Assembly (NCBI GenBank): GCA_964483325.1
Contig: CAZAAW010000010.1
Span: forward strand, 1-64,000
DNA length: 64,000 nucleotides
Source of the DNA: CAZAAW01 sp964483325
GTDB lineage: Bacteria; Pseudomonadota; Alphaproteobacteria; Rhizobiales; Kaistiaceae
Direction: 5' to 3'
The notes under the pieces are model-generated. The model searched no databases, had not been told where the DNA came from, and was given only the letters and a program-made list of their open reading frames with translations. Within the stretch, counting starts at the first letter, position 1. Every line of letters begins with the position of its first letter. Below are positions 1 through 8,458 of the stretch, one piece after another. Position numbers and translations under genes: made by a program.

Positions 1-77
1 TTTCGGCGAGTCGGGGATTAGACCCGGCGGCGGGACACCCTTCCCCAACGAAGGGCGCCTATCTGAGAGGGTAGCAA
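1..77 (+). promoter_or_regulatory. Structured 5' leader of serC, candidate serC-motif RNA
   Basis: The bases before serC fold, by eye, into three short hairpins: CGGGG/CCCG around 12-26, CCCTT/GAAGGG around 39-56, and CTATC/GGTAG around 59-74. The last one covers the purine-rich ribosome binding site just before the ATG at 78. A conserved 'serC motif' RNA is known upstream of serC in Alphaproteobacteria, and position and shape fit, but I cannot verify the consensus without a covariance model. The promoter would lie left of the window. Confidence 0.4.
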
Positions 78-1253
78 ATGACGAATCCTGCCATGCCCGG
101 CGTTCGGCCGGCCAATCCCAATTTCTCTTCTGGCCCCTGCTCCAAGCGTCCCGGCTGGTCGCTTGACGCGCTGAAAGGCGCCGCCCTGGGCCGCTCGCAT
201 CGCGCCGACATCGGCAAGGCGAAGCTGAAGCAGGCCATCGACCTCACCCGCGAGGTTCTCCAGGTTCCCGCCGATTACCGCATCGGCATCGTCCCGGCTT
301 CCGATACCGGCGCCGTCGAGATGGTGCTGTGGTCGATGCTCGGCGCCCGGCCGGTCGACGTGCTGGCCTGGGAATCGTTCTCCGAACACTGGGCCGTCGA
401 CGTCGGCGAGCAGCTGCAGCTTCCGGACGCGCGGCTGATGCGGGCCGACTTCGGCCTGCTGCCGGATCTGGCGGCCGTCGATTTCACCCATGACGTCGTC
501 TTCGCCTGGAACGGCACTACCGCCGGCGTCCGCGTCCCGAACGGCGACTGGATCCCGGCCGACCGCCAGGGCCTCACCATCTGCGACGCCACCTCGGCGG
601 CCTTCGCGCAGGACCTGCCTTTCGACAAGCTCGATGTCGTCACCTATTCCTGGCAGAAGGTGATGGGCGGCGAAGCAGCGCACGGCATGCTGATCCTGTC
701 GCCGCGCGCCGTCGAGCGCCTGCTCACCTACAAGCCGCCGCGGCCGCTGCCGAAGATCTTCCGCATGGTCGAGAACGGCAAGCTGATCGAGGGAATCTTT
801 GCCGGCGAAACGATCAATACGCCGTCGATGCTGGCCGTCGAGGACTATCTCGACACGATGAACTGGGCGAAGTCGATCGGCGGCCTGACGGCGCTGCGCG
901 GCCGGGCCGACGCCAATGCCAGGGTGCTCGACGAGTGGGTCGCCCGCACGCCGTGGATCGACTATCTCGCCAAGGATCCGGCGACGCGCTCCAATACCGG
1001 TGTCTGCCTGGTTTTCAGCGACCCGCAGATCCAGGCCCTCGACGCCAAGGCGCAGGCCGCCTTCGCCAAGAACATCGTCAAGGCGCTCGACAAGGAAGGC
1101 GTCGCCTACGACATCGGCTCCTATCGCGATGCCCCTCCCGGGCTGCGCATCTGGGCCGGCTCGACGGTCGAGGCCTCCGATCTCGCGGCGCTGACCGCGT
1201 GGCTCGACTGGGCCTATGCACGCGAAAAGGCGACGCTGCAGCAGGCAGCCTGA
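78..1253 (+). CDS. serC: Phosphoserine aminotransferase
   Basis: A 391-residue PLP enzyme that converts 3-phosphohydroxypyruvate plus glutamate to 3-phosphoserine and 2-oxoglutarate in serine (and pyridoxal phosphate) biosynthesis, in the cytoplasm. The opening NPNFSSGPCSKRPGW and the segment SWQKVMGGEAAHG, whose Lys near residue 193 should carry the PLP Schiff base, are typical of the alphaproteobacterial SerC type, which is longer than and distinct from the E. coli form. The ATG at 78 follows a GAGAGGG ribosome site. serA follows 94 bp downstream on the same strand, so the two successive steps of the phosphorylated serine pathway are probably one transcript. The family call is secure. Confidence 0.95.
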   Translation: MTNPAMPGVRPANPNFSSGPCSKRPGWSLDALKGAALGRSHRADIGKAKLKQAIDLTREVLQVPADYRIGIVPASDTGAVEMVLWSMLGARPVDVLAWESFSEHWAVDVGEQLQLPDARLMRADFGLLPDLAAVDFTHDVVFAWNGTTAGVRVPNGDWIPADRQGLTICDATSAAFAQDLPFDKLDVVTYSWQKVMGGEAAHGMLILSPRAVERLLTYKPPRPLPKIFRMVENGKLIEGIFAGETINTPSMLAVEDYLDTMNWAKSIGGLTALRGRADANARVLDEWVARTPWIDYLAKDPATRSNTGVCLVFSDPQIQALDAKAQAAFAKNIVKALDKEGVAYDIGSYRDAPPGLRIWAGSTVEASDLAALTAWLDWAYAREKATLQQAA

Positions 1254-1347
1254 GCTCCCATCAATGCCATGTCGCGCACCCGTGCGCCGCTCCCGAGGTC
1301 AAGGACGGGACGGCGCCGGCGCTGCGCATTCCAAAGGATGAATCCCC

Positions 1348-2934
1348 ATGGCTCCGCGCGTTCTCATTTCTGACGCCCTGTCCCCGACCGCCGTGCAGAT
1401 CTTCAAGGATCGCGGCATCGAGGTCGACTACCGCCCCGAGCTCGGCAAGGACAAGGACGCCCTTCTCCAGGTCATCGGCGACTATGACGGCCTCGCCATC
1501 CGCTCGGCGACGAAGGTCACGGAAAAGGTGATCGACGCTGCCAAGCGGCTGCGCGTCATCGGCCGCGCCGGCATCGGCGTCGACAATGTCGATGTGCCCA
1601 AGGCGACGGCCAAGGGCATCATCGTCATGAACACGCCCTTCGGCAATTCCATCACCACGGCCGAGCATGCCATCGCCCTGATGTTTGCCGTCGCCCGCCA
1701 GCTTCCGGCGGCCGACATTTCCACCCAGGCCGGCAAGTGGGAGAAGAACCGCTTCATGGGCGTCGAGCTGTCGGGAAAGACGCTCGGCATCATCGGCTGC
1801 GGCAATATCGGCTCCATCGTCGCCGACCGTGCCATCGGCCTGAAGCTCAAGGTCATCGCCTTCGACCCGTTCCTGTCGAACGAGCGGGCGATCGCCCTCG
1901 GCGTCGAGAAGGTGGAGCTCGACGACCTGTTCCGCCGCTCCGACATCATCACGCTGCATACGCCGCTGACGGAGAAGACGCGCGGCATCATCGACGCGGC
2001 GGCGATCGCGCAGATGAAGGACGGGGTCATTCTCATCAACTGCGCCCGCGGCGGGCTGATCGTCGAGGAGGCGCTGGCCGAGGCCCTCAAGGCCGGCAAG
2101 GTCGGCGGCGCCGGCGTCGACGTCTTCGTCGAGGAGCCGGCGACGAGCAATGTCCTGTTCGGCCTGCCCAATGTCGTCTGCACGCCGCATCTCGGCGCCT
2201 CGACCACCGAGGCGCAGGAAAATGTCGCCCTGCAGATCGCCGAGCAGATGTCGAACTACCTGACGACCGGCGCCGTGCAGAACGCCCTCAACATGGCGTC
2301 GATCTCCGCCGAGGAAGCGCCGCGCCTGACGCCCTTCATCAAGCTCGCCGAACAGCTGGGATCCTTTGCCGGGCAACTGACGGAGAGTGGCCTCAAGGGG
2401 ATCCGGCTCGAGTATGACGGTCTCGTCGCTGACATGAACACGCGCGCTCTGACCGCCGCAGCGCTGGCCGGCATCCTGCAGCCGCTGCTGCAGTCGGTGA
2501 ACATGGTGTCGGCGCCGGCCATGGCGCGGGAGCGCGGCATCCAGGTCGAGGAAGTGCGGCGGGCGCGCAGCGGCGTCTACGACACCTATATCCGCCTCAC
2601 CGTCACCACCGAGCGCCAGGAGCGCTCGGTCGCCGGCACAGTTTTCTCCGACGGCAAGCCGCGCATCATCCAGATCAAGGGCATCAACATGGAGGCCGAG
2701 CTCGGCCCCAACATGCTTTACATCACCAACCAGGATAAGCCGGGTTTCATCGGCCGTCTCGGCACGCTGCTGGGCGGCGAGAAGGTCAATATCGCGACCT
2801 TCAATCTCGGCCGCAAGGCGGCCGGCGAGGACGCCATCGCCCTGATCGAGGTCGACCAGCCGATCACCGACGCCGTGCTGGCCAAGGCGTCGGCCCTCGA
2901 AGGCGTCGTGCAGGCAAAGCGCCTCGCCTTCTAG
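1348..2934 (+). CDS. serA: D-3-phosphoglycerate dehydrogenase
   Basis: A 528-residue NAD-dependent enzyme that oxidises 3-phosphoglycerate to 3-phosphohydroxypyruvate, the first step of serine synthesis. The Rossmann motif GIIGCGNIG lies near residue 150. Catalytic-site signatures follow: NCARGG (Arg), VFVEEPA (Glu) and CTPHLGAST (His). After a long intervening domain comes a C-terminal ACT domain (about residues 455-528, MLYITNQDKPGFIG), which in this family binds serine for feedback control. The length matches the long three-domain type. The ATG at 1348 has an AAAGGATGA ribosome site. It follows serC in the same direction and is closed by a hairpin terminator. Confidence 0.95.
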   Translation: MAPRVLISDALSPTAVQIFKDRGIEVDYRPELGKDKDALLQVIGDYDGLAIRSATKVTEKVIDAAKRLRVIGRAGIGVDNVDVPKATAKGIIVMNTPFGNSITTAEHAIALMFAVARQLPAADISTQAGKWEKNRFMGVELSGKTLGIIGCGNIGSIVADRAIGLKLKVIAFDPFLSNERAIALGVEKVELDDLFRRSDIITLHTPLTEKTRGIIDAAAIAQMKDGVILINCARGGLIVEEALAEALKAGKVGGAGVDVFVEEPATSNVLFGLPNVVCTPHLGASTTEAQENVALQIAEQMSNYLTTGAVQNALNMASISAEEAPRLTPFIKLAEQLGSFAGQLTESGLKGIRLEYDGLVADMNTRALTAAALAGILQPLLQSVNMVSAPAMARERGIQVEEVRRARSGVYDTYIRLTVTTERQERSVAGTVFSDGKPRIIQIKGINMEAELGPNMLYITNQDKPGFIGRLGTLLGGEKVNIATFNLGRKAAGEDAIALIEVDQPITDAVLAKASALEGVVQAKRLAF

Positions 2935-2958
2935 GCGAAGCCGGCTAATGGCAGAGAC

Positions 2959-2999
2959 TGCCGGCGTCGAGAGGACGACGCCGGCAGATCGCCTTTTTC
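2959..2999 (+). terminator. Rho-independent terminator after serA
   Basis: An 11-bp inverted repeat, CTGCCGGCGTC / GACGCCGGCAG (2959-2969 and 2977-2987), is followed by a T-run at 2994-2998. It lies between serA and the convergent gene ending at 3010 and probably ends serA transcription. Confidence 0.7.
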
Positions 3000-3009
3000 G
3001 ACGAACGGA

Positions 3010-3822
3010 TCAGGTCGTGGTCATGGTCGCGACCCTCTCCGCGTCGTCGGGACTTCCGGTGTAAAGGGCTGCTTCGTCGAAGATGACGACATTCATTTCC
3101 TTGGCGCCGCCATTGCCCTGCGAGCTGAACTCGATGGCCTCGCCCTTGCTGGTGACGGTCGTGTGGGTGATTACCGGCTGCCCCTTGTCGTCCAGCGTTA
3201 TGTTGCCTTTCTTGTCGGCGTGAACAGCGCCCCGCTTGAACGGGCCGACGACCTTCATGCCCCGTCCTGCCGTCGTGTTCTTCGACGACTGCTTGGACGC
3301 GTAGGGCCCGGCGCCGCTCCAGATGAGCTGGTTGGGCCAGAAATTCAGATTGGGGCCCCAATCGCTATTGTCCCGCCAGAGATCTAGCTCACGGAAGTTT
3401 ATCGGCGCGAACTCGGTCTGGACCTTCGGGAAAATGCCGGAATAAATATACCTCTGGATGCCGAACTGGTCGTAGGCATGAAATCCGATGAGCCAGTAGA
3501 ATATATCCGATTGATAGACGACGGCGCCGATGACGTCGGTGGTTGCACCGAGAATCTGTGTGCACGCAAAGCTGCCGGCACCGCGCGGATCTACGGGGCG
3601 CGGTGACAGCGCGAATTCACCCTCGATGCCGCCCAAGAAAGCGCCTTTTCTGAAGCCGGACCAGACCGGGGTCAGCTCATATTCGGTGCCGTTGATCACG
3701 TCGATCGTGAAGGCCAGGTTGCTCTTGGAGTCTTTTATTGCATTCGCTGCAATTTGAGAGGCAGTCGAAACTGCGGTCGCCGCAACGCCCATCACGGCAG
3801 CCGCGATTATCCCTCCAGCCAT
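3010..3822 (-). CDS. Uncharacterised protein, possible aegerolysin/actinoporin-like beta-sandwich protein
   Basis: A 270-residue protein I do not recognise with certainty. It begins with a hydrophobic Ala/Gly/Val-rich helix (about residues 2-28, MAGGIIAAAVMGVAATAV) lacking a clear signal peptidase site. A middle domain rich in aromatic and Gly residues follows (INGTEYELTPVWSGFRKGAF, GATTDVIGAVVY, WLIGFHAYDQFGIQRY). The C-terminal part is polar. The order amphipathic/hydrophobic N-helix, 'xNxTxxxLxxxWSxFxKG' strand, Gly-rich turn plus aromatic strand, then a 'GVxxxVPY-like' segment recalls the actinoporin/aegerolysin cytolysin fold, but this is a resemblance by eye only. The gene stands alone, its upstream 250 bp are unusually AT-rich for this genome, and both neighbours are convergent or unrelated, which suggests horizontal gain. 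Confidence 0.7.
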   Translation of the reverse strand: MAGGIIAAAVMGVAATAVSTASQIAANAIKDSKSNLAFTIDVINGTEYELTPVWSGFRKGAFLGGIEGEFALSPRPVDPRGAGSFACTQILGATTDVIGAVVYQSDIFYWLIGFHAYDQFGIQRYIYSGIFPKVQTEFAPINFRELDLWRDNSDWGPNLNFWPNQLIWSGAGPYASKQSSKNTTAGRGMKVVGPFKRGAVHADKKGNITLDDKGQPVITHTTVTSKGEAIEFSSQGNGGAKEMNVVIFDEAALYTGSPDDAERVATMTTT

Positions 3823-4089
3823 TAGTCTATCTCCTCAGATTTTTACCGTAATATTTTATCTTATGCTCATCGTATACTAAATACGTGACGTGCACGCTGG
3901 GAGAATGACAACGAATAGTTGTTCCGCTCAAGGCACGGAATCGCGATTAGATAAAATCTATGCTGATTGTGATGAGGTCGCGTCGATAGTTTTGCTGGCC
4001 GGCAACCGGCGTTTTTCGCGCAGCAATAAGAGCCGACTGCAAGGCGCCGGCGTCAGTGTCGGAAGCTCGGGTAGAACGGCGTCGGCAGT
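3823..4089. other. AT-rich intergenic stretch
   Basis: No gene is supported here. Base composition drops sharply around 3823-4000 compared with flanking DNA. It holds the presumed promoter of the leftward gene ending at 3010. A 67-codon open frame at 3890-4093 has no ribosome site or recognisable motif. Confidence 0.5.
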
Positions 4090-5544
4090 CTAGGCGTAGA
4101 CGACCTCGGTCATCATGCCGGTCGCCATGTGGTAGAGGTTGTGGCAGTGGAAAAGCCAGCGGCCGGGATTGTCGGCGTCGAAGGCGATGGTGACGGACGA
4201 GCCGTTGGGCACCAGCACCGTATCGCGGATCGCGCCGGCTACCGGGCGGGCACCGACCGCCACCACCTGGAAGTGGTGGCCGTGAAGGTGCATCGGGTGG
4301 GCCATGCCGCTGCTGTTCTCCATCACGACGGCTACGCGTTGCCCGGTCCGGACGGAGAGGGGCAACCGTCCCACCCAGGCACGGTCGTTGATTGACCAGG
4401 CGTAAGGCGTCATCGAGCCCGTGAGCTGAAGGCGATGGGTGATATCCGCCGGCCGTTCGGCCAGCGGTTCCGCCGTCTGCAGCATCTCCTCGAAGGCCAG
4501 GCCGACGGCTGGAGCGGCATGGTCCCCGGCTGAGTCGAGGCGCGCGATCGGCGCGCCGGCTGACGCCAGCACGATGCCCGTCCGGGCGGTGTCGCCCTCG
4601 CGCAGCGCCAGCACCGGAAAGGCGCCGCCGGCGGCCGGGATCTCCACGACGACATCGGCGCGCTGCGCCGGGGTCAGCGGAAAGCGCTCCACGGCGACCG
4701 GCCGGACGGGATTGCCGTCGACCGCCACGAGCGTTGCCGCAAGCGTGCCGAGGTCGATCCAGAAGGCCGTCGCCGATGCGGCATTGATAATGCGCAGGCG
4801 CACGCGCCCACCGCGCTCCACCGCGACGATCTCGGGATCGTCGAGCGTCCGGTCGTTGGCGAGATAGGCGTCGTATTCGACGTCATTGAGATCCATGGGC
4901 ATGGCGTGCATGCCGCCCATATCGGCCATGCTGCCGGGGTCATCCTGTTCCATCTCAGGCATGTCCATCTCCGGCATGTGATGGTGCATGGCGTGGCCGC
5001 CGCCAGACTGCCGCGTCAGGTCGGTGAGGATTTCGGCCGGCGCGCGGAACGAGAAGTCGTGCAGGAACATCACCGCCTCCTGCATGTCGGCGGCGGCTTC
5101 TTCCGGCCGGCGCACGATGAGCGGCGCCGCCAGAAGCTGCTGTTCCTGGAGGCCATGGTGGGAGTGCATCCAGTGCGTCCCCGGCCGCGGCGCGAAATCG
5201 TAGCTCGCCGACTTGCCGTGCAGGATCGGCGCGGCATAGCCGGTGGTCGTGACGCCGTCCTGTTCGACCGGCGGCGTCTGGCCGTGCCAATGGATGATCG
5301 TCTCCGTGCCGATGCGGTTGTCGAGGCGGAAGGCGAAGCGCTCGCCGTCGTCGAGGAACACGCCCTGGCGGCCATCGGGGCCGTGGAGGCCGAAGACGCT
5401 TGCCGGCTTGCCGAGAACCTCGAGGGTTCGCTTTTCCGCCAGCAGCACCGGCGCCGTCTGCGCGGCGAGGCGGGGAGCCGCCGCAAGACAGGCTGCGGCG
5501 GCGGACGAGGCGAGGAAAAGGCGGCGGGTCAGGGGCGCAGGCAC
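4090..5544 (-). CDS. Periplasmic multicopper oxidase (CopA/CueO-like)
   Basis: About 484 residues from the GTG at 5544, which has a good AGGGAG ribosome site; a longer frame reaches 5598 but would overlap the upstream copper ATPase gene. The twin-arginine signal is TRRLFLASSAAAACLAAA. All four copper-binding segments of the cupredoxin family are present: HWHGQTPP, HSHHGLQEQQ, HPMHLHGHHF and HCHNLYHMATGMM. A Met/His-rich insert between domains (HAMHHHMPEMDMPEME and following) resembles the copper-loading inserts of CopA/PcoA oxidases. It probably oxidises Cu(I) to Cu(II) in the periplasm. It lies 19 bp after the copper P-type ATPase gene, so both are likely co-transcribed and copper-induced. 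Confidence 0.9.
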   Translation of the reverse strand: MPAPLTRRLFLASSAAAACLAAAPRLAAQTAPVLLAEKRTLEVLGKPASVFGLHGPDGRQGVFLDDGERFAFRLDNRIGTETIIHWHGQTPPVEQDGVTTTGYAAPILHGKSASYDFAPRPGTHWMHSHHGLQEQQLLAAPLIVRRPEEAAADMQEAVMFLHDFSFRAPAEILTDLTRQSGGGHAMHHHMPEMDMPEMEQDDPGSMADMGGMHAMPMDLNDVEYDAYLANDRTLDDPEIVAVERGGRVRLRIINAASATAFWIDLGTLAATLVAVDGNPVRPVAVERFPLTPAQRADVVVEIPAAGGAFPVLALREGDTARTGIVLASAGAPIARLDSAGDHAAPAVGLAFEEMLQTAEPLAERPADITHRLQLTGSMTPYAWSINDRAWVGRLPLSVRTGQRVAVVMENSSGMAHPMHLHGHHFQVVAVGARPVAGAIRDTVLVPNGSSVTIAFDADNPGRWLFHCHNLYHMATGMMTEVVYA

Positions 5545-5563
5545 GGACGTTTCTCCCTGTGGA

Positions 5564-7969
5564 TCAGGACAGGCGGGCGTGGCGCAGGCGCAGCGCATTG
5601 CCGATGACGCTCACCGACGACAGCGCCATCGCGGCCGCGGCGAACATCGGCGACAGCAGGAGGCCGAAGACCGGATAGAGCACCCCGGCGGCGATCGGCA
5701 CGCCCAGCGTGTTGTAGGCGAAGGCGAAGAAGAGATTCTCGCGGATATTGGCCATCGTCGCGTGGCTGAGCCGGCGCGCCCGCACCAGCGCCTCGAGATC
5801 GCCGCCCAGCAGCGTGACGTCGGCGCTTTCGATGGCGATGTCGGTGCCGCTGCCCATGGCGATGCCGACATCGGCGGCGGCCAGCGCCGGCGCGTCGTTG
5901 ACGCCGTCGCCGGCCATGGCGACGACCGCGCCGCCGGACTGGAGCCGGGTCACGATCTCGCCCTTGGCGTCCGGCAGGACGCCGGCTTCCACGGCTTCGA
6001 TGTCGAGGCGGCGGGCGACCGCCTTGGCCGTCGTCAGGCTGTCGCCGGTCACCATGACGATCCTGATGCCCTCGGCGCGCAGGGCGGCGAGCGCCGTCGC
6101 GGCAGACGGCTTGATCGGATCGGCGACGGCGATGATGCCTGCCGCCTTGCCGTCGACGGCGATGAACAGCGCGGTGGCGCCGTCGCGGCGCTGCCGTTCG
6201 GCCTCCTCCTCGAGGGAGTCCGTGGCGATCGACATTTCCGCCAGGAAGGCGGCATTGCCGATATGGACGCGGCGGCGTTCGACGACGCCCATCGCCCCCT
6301 TGCCGGGAGACGTCTCGAAGCCGAAGACCCTTGGCGTCGCGACGCCGCGTTCCTGCGCCGCCGCGACGATCGCCGCCGCGAGCGGATGCTCGCTTGGCTT
6401 CTCGACGCTGGCGGCGAGACGCAGCAGGTCCGCTTCATCATGACCGGGCGTTGGCACGATCGCCGTGACGGCCGGACGGCCTTCCGTCAGCGTGCCGGTC
6501 TTGTCGACCAGCAGCGTGTCGACCTTCTCCAGGCGCTCCAGGGCGGCGGCGTTGCGCACCAGGATGCCGGCCGTCGCGCCGCGCCCGACGCCGACCATGA
6601 TCGACATCGGCGTCGCCAGGCCGAGAGCGCAGGGGCAGGCGATGATGAGCACGCTGACGGCCGCCACCAGCCCGTAAGCGAAGCTCGGCTCGGGACCGAC
6701 CCAGGCCCAGACGACGAAGGCGAGAACGGCGACGGCGATGACCAGCGGCACGAACCAGGCCGAGACGCGGTCGGCGAGGCGCTGGATCGGCGCCCGGCTG
6801 CGCTGCGCGTCGGCGACCATCTGGACGATGCGCGCCAGCAGCGTGTCGCTGCCAACGCGCGTCGCCTCGATGACGAGCGCGCCCGACTGGTTGATGGTGC
6901 CGCCGACAACGGCGTCGCCTTCGCCGCGGGCGACCGGCATGGCCTCGCCGGTGACCGCCGATTCGTCGACGGAGGAGCGGCCTTCGAGGACGCTGCCATC
7001 CACCGGGATCTTCTCGCCCGGCCGGACACGCAGGTGGTCGCCGACCGCAACGGAGGCGAGCGGCACGTCCTCTTCCTGGCCGTCGGCGCCGATGCGGCGC
7101 GCCGTCGCCGGCGCCAGGTCGAGGAGGCCGCGAATGGCGCCGGACGTGCGCTCGCGGGCCCGCAGCTCCAGGACCTGGCCGAGCAGCGCCAGCGTCGTGA
7201 TGCCGGCCGCCGCCTCGAAATAGACGGCGACGGCGTCGCCCATCCTGAACGCATGCGGGAAGATGCCGGGGGCGATGGTGGCGACGACGCTGTAGAGCCA
7301 GGCGACCGCTGTCCCGAGACCGATCAGCGTGAACATGTTGAGGTTGAGGCTCAGCACCGAACGCCAGCCGCGCTCCAGAAACGGCCAGCCGGCCCACAGC
7401 ACGACAGGCGTGGCCAACGCGAACTGCACCCAGTTGAGCGCCGCGCCGCTGACGGGAAGCTTGAGGCCGACAAGCTCGATGCCCATGCCGAGGATCATCA
7501 GCGGCACGGTCAGTGCGACGCTGATCCAGAAGCGCCGCGTCATGTCGGCAAGCTCTGGATTGGGACCGGCATCGGCCGTGGCCATCACCGGTTCCAGCGC
7601 CATGCCGCAGATCGGGCAGGCGCCCGGTCCGACCTGCCGCACCTCCGGATGCATCGGGCAGGTGTAGATCGTGCCTTCCGGAACCGGCTCGGCGGCTTGC
7701 GGCTCCAGGTAACGCTGCGGTTCGGCCTGGAAGCGCGTGCGGCAGCCGGCGGAGCAGAAGTAATAGGTCCTGCCCTGATAGGTGGCGCGGAACGTCGCCG
7801 TATGCGGATCCACATCCATGCCGCATACGGGGTCCTTCGCCAGCCCGTCACGGGGCGCCGACGGATGCTCATGCGCATGGTCGTGCACATGATCATGATC
7901 GTGCGCGTGGTGATGAGGACCGGCGGCGTCGCGAGCGGTGGGCATTGCGTGAGTTCGTGCAGGTTCCAT
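5564..7969 (-). CDS. copA: Copper-exporting P-type ATPase
   Basis: An 801-residue P1B-type ATPase. The N-terminus has a His-rich stretch (HHHAHDHDHVHDHAHEH), then a YHS domain (AKDPVCGMDV...YFCSAGC, about residues 43-85) and a heavy-metal-binding YTCPMHPEV...CPICGMALEP element (about 100-128) in place of classic CxxC HMA domains. Membrane helices follow, then the CPC metal motif (IACPCALGLATP, about 443), the phosphorylation loop DKTGTLTEG (about 488) and the hinge GDGVNDAPALA (about 683). CPC plus this N-terminus indicates Cu(I)/Ag(I) export across the inner membrane. The start ATG at 7969 abuts two CsoR-type palindromes. The downstream oxidase gene completes a copper detoxification operon. 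Confidence 0.93.
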   Translation of the reverse strand: MEPARTHAMPTARDAAGPHHHAHDHDHVHDHAHEHPSAPRDGLAKDPVCGMDVDPHTATFRATYQGRTYYFCSAGCRTRFQAEPQRYLEPQAAEPVPEGTIYTCPMHPEVRQVGPGACPICGMALEPVMATADAGPNPELADMTRRFWISVALTVPLMILGMGIELVGLKLPVSGAALNWVQFALATPVVLWAGWPFLERGWRSVLSLNLNMFTLIGLGTAVAWLYSVVATIAPGIFPHAFRMGDAVAVYFEAAAGITTLALLGQVLELRARERTSGAIRGLLDLAPATARRIGADGQEEDVPLASVAVGDHLRVRPGEKIPVDGSVLEGRSSVDESAVTGEAMPVARGEGDAVVGGTINQSGALVIEATRVGSDTLLARIVQMVADAQRSRAPIQRLADRVSAWFVPLVIAVAVLAFVVWAWVGPEPSFAYGLVAAVSVLIIACPCALGLATPMSIMVGVGRGATAGILVRNAAALERLEKVDTLLVDKTGTLTEGRPAVTAIVPTPGHDEADLLRLAASVEKPSEHPLAAAIVAAAQERGVATPRVFGFETSPGKGAMGVVERRRVHIGNAAFLAEMSIATDSLEEEAERQRRDGATALFIAVDGKAAGIIAVADPIKPSAATALAALRAEGIRIVMVTGDSLTTAKAVARRLDIEAVEAGVLPDAKGEIVTRLQSGGAVVAMAGDGVNDAPALAAADVGIAMGSGTDIAIESADVTLLGGDLEALVRARRLSHATMANIRENLFFAFAYNTLGVPIAAGVLYPVFGLLLSPMFAAAAMALSSVSVIGNALRLRHARLS

Positions 7970-7971
7970 AT

Positions 7972-7986
7972 TACCCCTCGGGGGTA
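7972..7986. promoter_or_regulatory. CsoR-type operator, copA-proximal
   Basis: The palindrome TACCCC-TCG-GGGGTA starts three bases upstream of the copA ATG. It matches the G-tract/C-tract operators bound by CsoR/RcnR-family repressors (established for the family). Confidence 0.75.
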
Positions 7987-8003
7987 TCGTTGACTTTACA
8001 CAT

Positions 8004-8020
8004 ATACCCCTGTGGGGTAT
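8004..8020. promoter_or_regulatory. CsoR-type operator in the copA/csoR promoter region
   Basis: The palindrome ATACCCC-TGT-GGGGTAT. On the minus strand it sits in the 17-bp spacer between a possible -35 TTGATC (8022-8027) and a -10 TATGTG for copA, a position where repressor binding would block RNA polymerase. Its right arm overlaps the ATG at 8019, one of two possible csoR starts. Confidence 0.75.
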
Positions 8021-8306
8021 GGATCAAGACATGCAGAGCGATACGAAAACAGCAGTTCTCAAACGTCTCGGACGCATTGAAGGGCAGGTCCGCGGGCTCG
8101 CCCGCATGGTCGAGGACGATCGCTACTGCATCGACGTCGTGACGCAGATCTCCGCCGTGCGGGCGGCGCTGCGGCGCGTCGAGGAGGAGGTGCTGCGCGA
8201 CCATGTCGCCCATTGCGTCGAGCATGCGATCGCCAGCGGCGACGCCGACGACCAGCGGCGCAAGATCGCCGAGCTGATGGACGTTTTCGGCCGCGCCGAG
8301 CGCTGA
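8019..8306 (+). CDS. csoR: CsoR-family copper-sensing repressor
   Basis: A 95-residue all-helical metal-responsive repressor (DUF156/CsoR-RcnR-FrmR family). LKRLGRIEGQVRGLARMVEDDRYC is the family's first helix with the Cys ligand, and DHVAHC supplies the H-x3-C pair, together giving the Cu(I)-binding C-H-C set. It should repress its own gene and copA-oxidase and release DNA on binding Cu(I). The gene is divergent from copA across two palindromes. The ATG at 8019 lies inside the second operator; the ATG at 8031 (91 residues) is an equally plausible start, and neither has a strong ribosome site, so the transcript may be nearly leaderless. Confidence 0.9.
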   Translation: MDQDMQSDTKTAVLKRLGRIEGQVRGLARMVEDDRYCIDVVTQISAVRAALRRVEEEVLRDHVAHCVEHAIASGDADDQRRKIAELMDVFGRAER

Positions 8307-8458
8307 CGCCGCGACGCACAATCGGCTGTCGCGCCAGCCGGTGCTTGTGGCTATAGTCCGCCCGCTCTTGCGGCGGGACGGCCCCGGCCTGTTCCGCCGT
8401 CACTCTGTCTTGTTATGCGGAATCGCGCCTTGTCCAAGAAATTACGGATGACTGCCTG

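Noticed and set aside
3890..4093. A 67-codon open frame in the AT-rich gap
   Set aside because: No ribosome site, no motif, and composition like intergenic DNA.
5243..7993. A 916-codon open frame on the plus strand opposite the copper ATPase and oxidase genes
   Set aside because: It is the antisense shadow of GC-rich codon bias; its translation is low-complexity Arg/Asp/His-rich without motifs, while the minus strand encodes complete conserved proteins.
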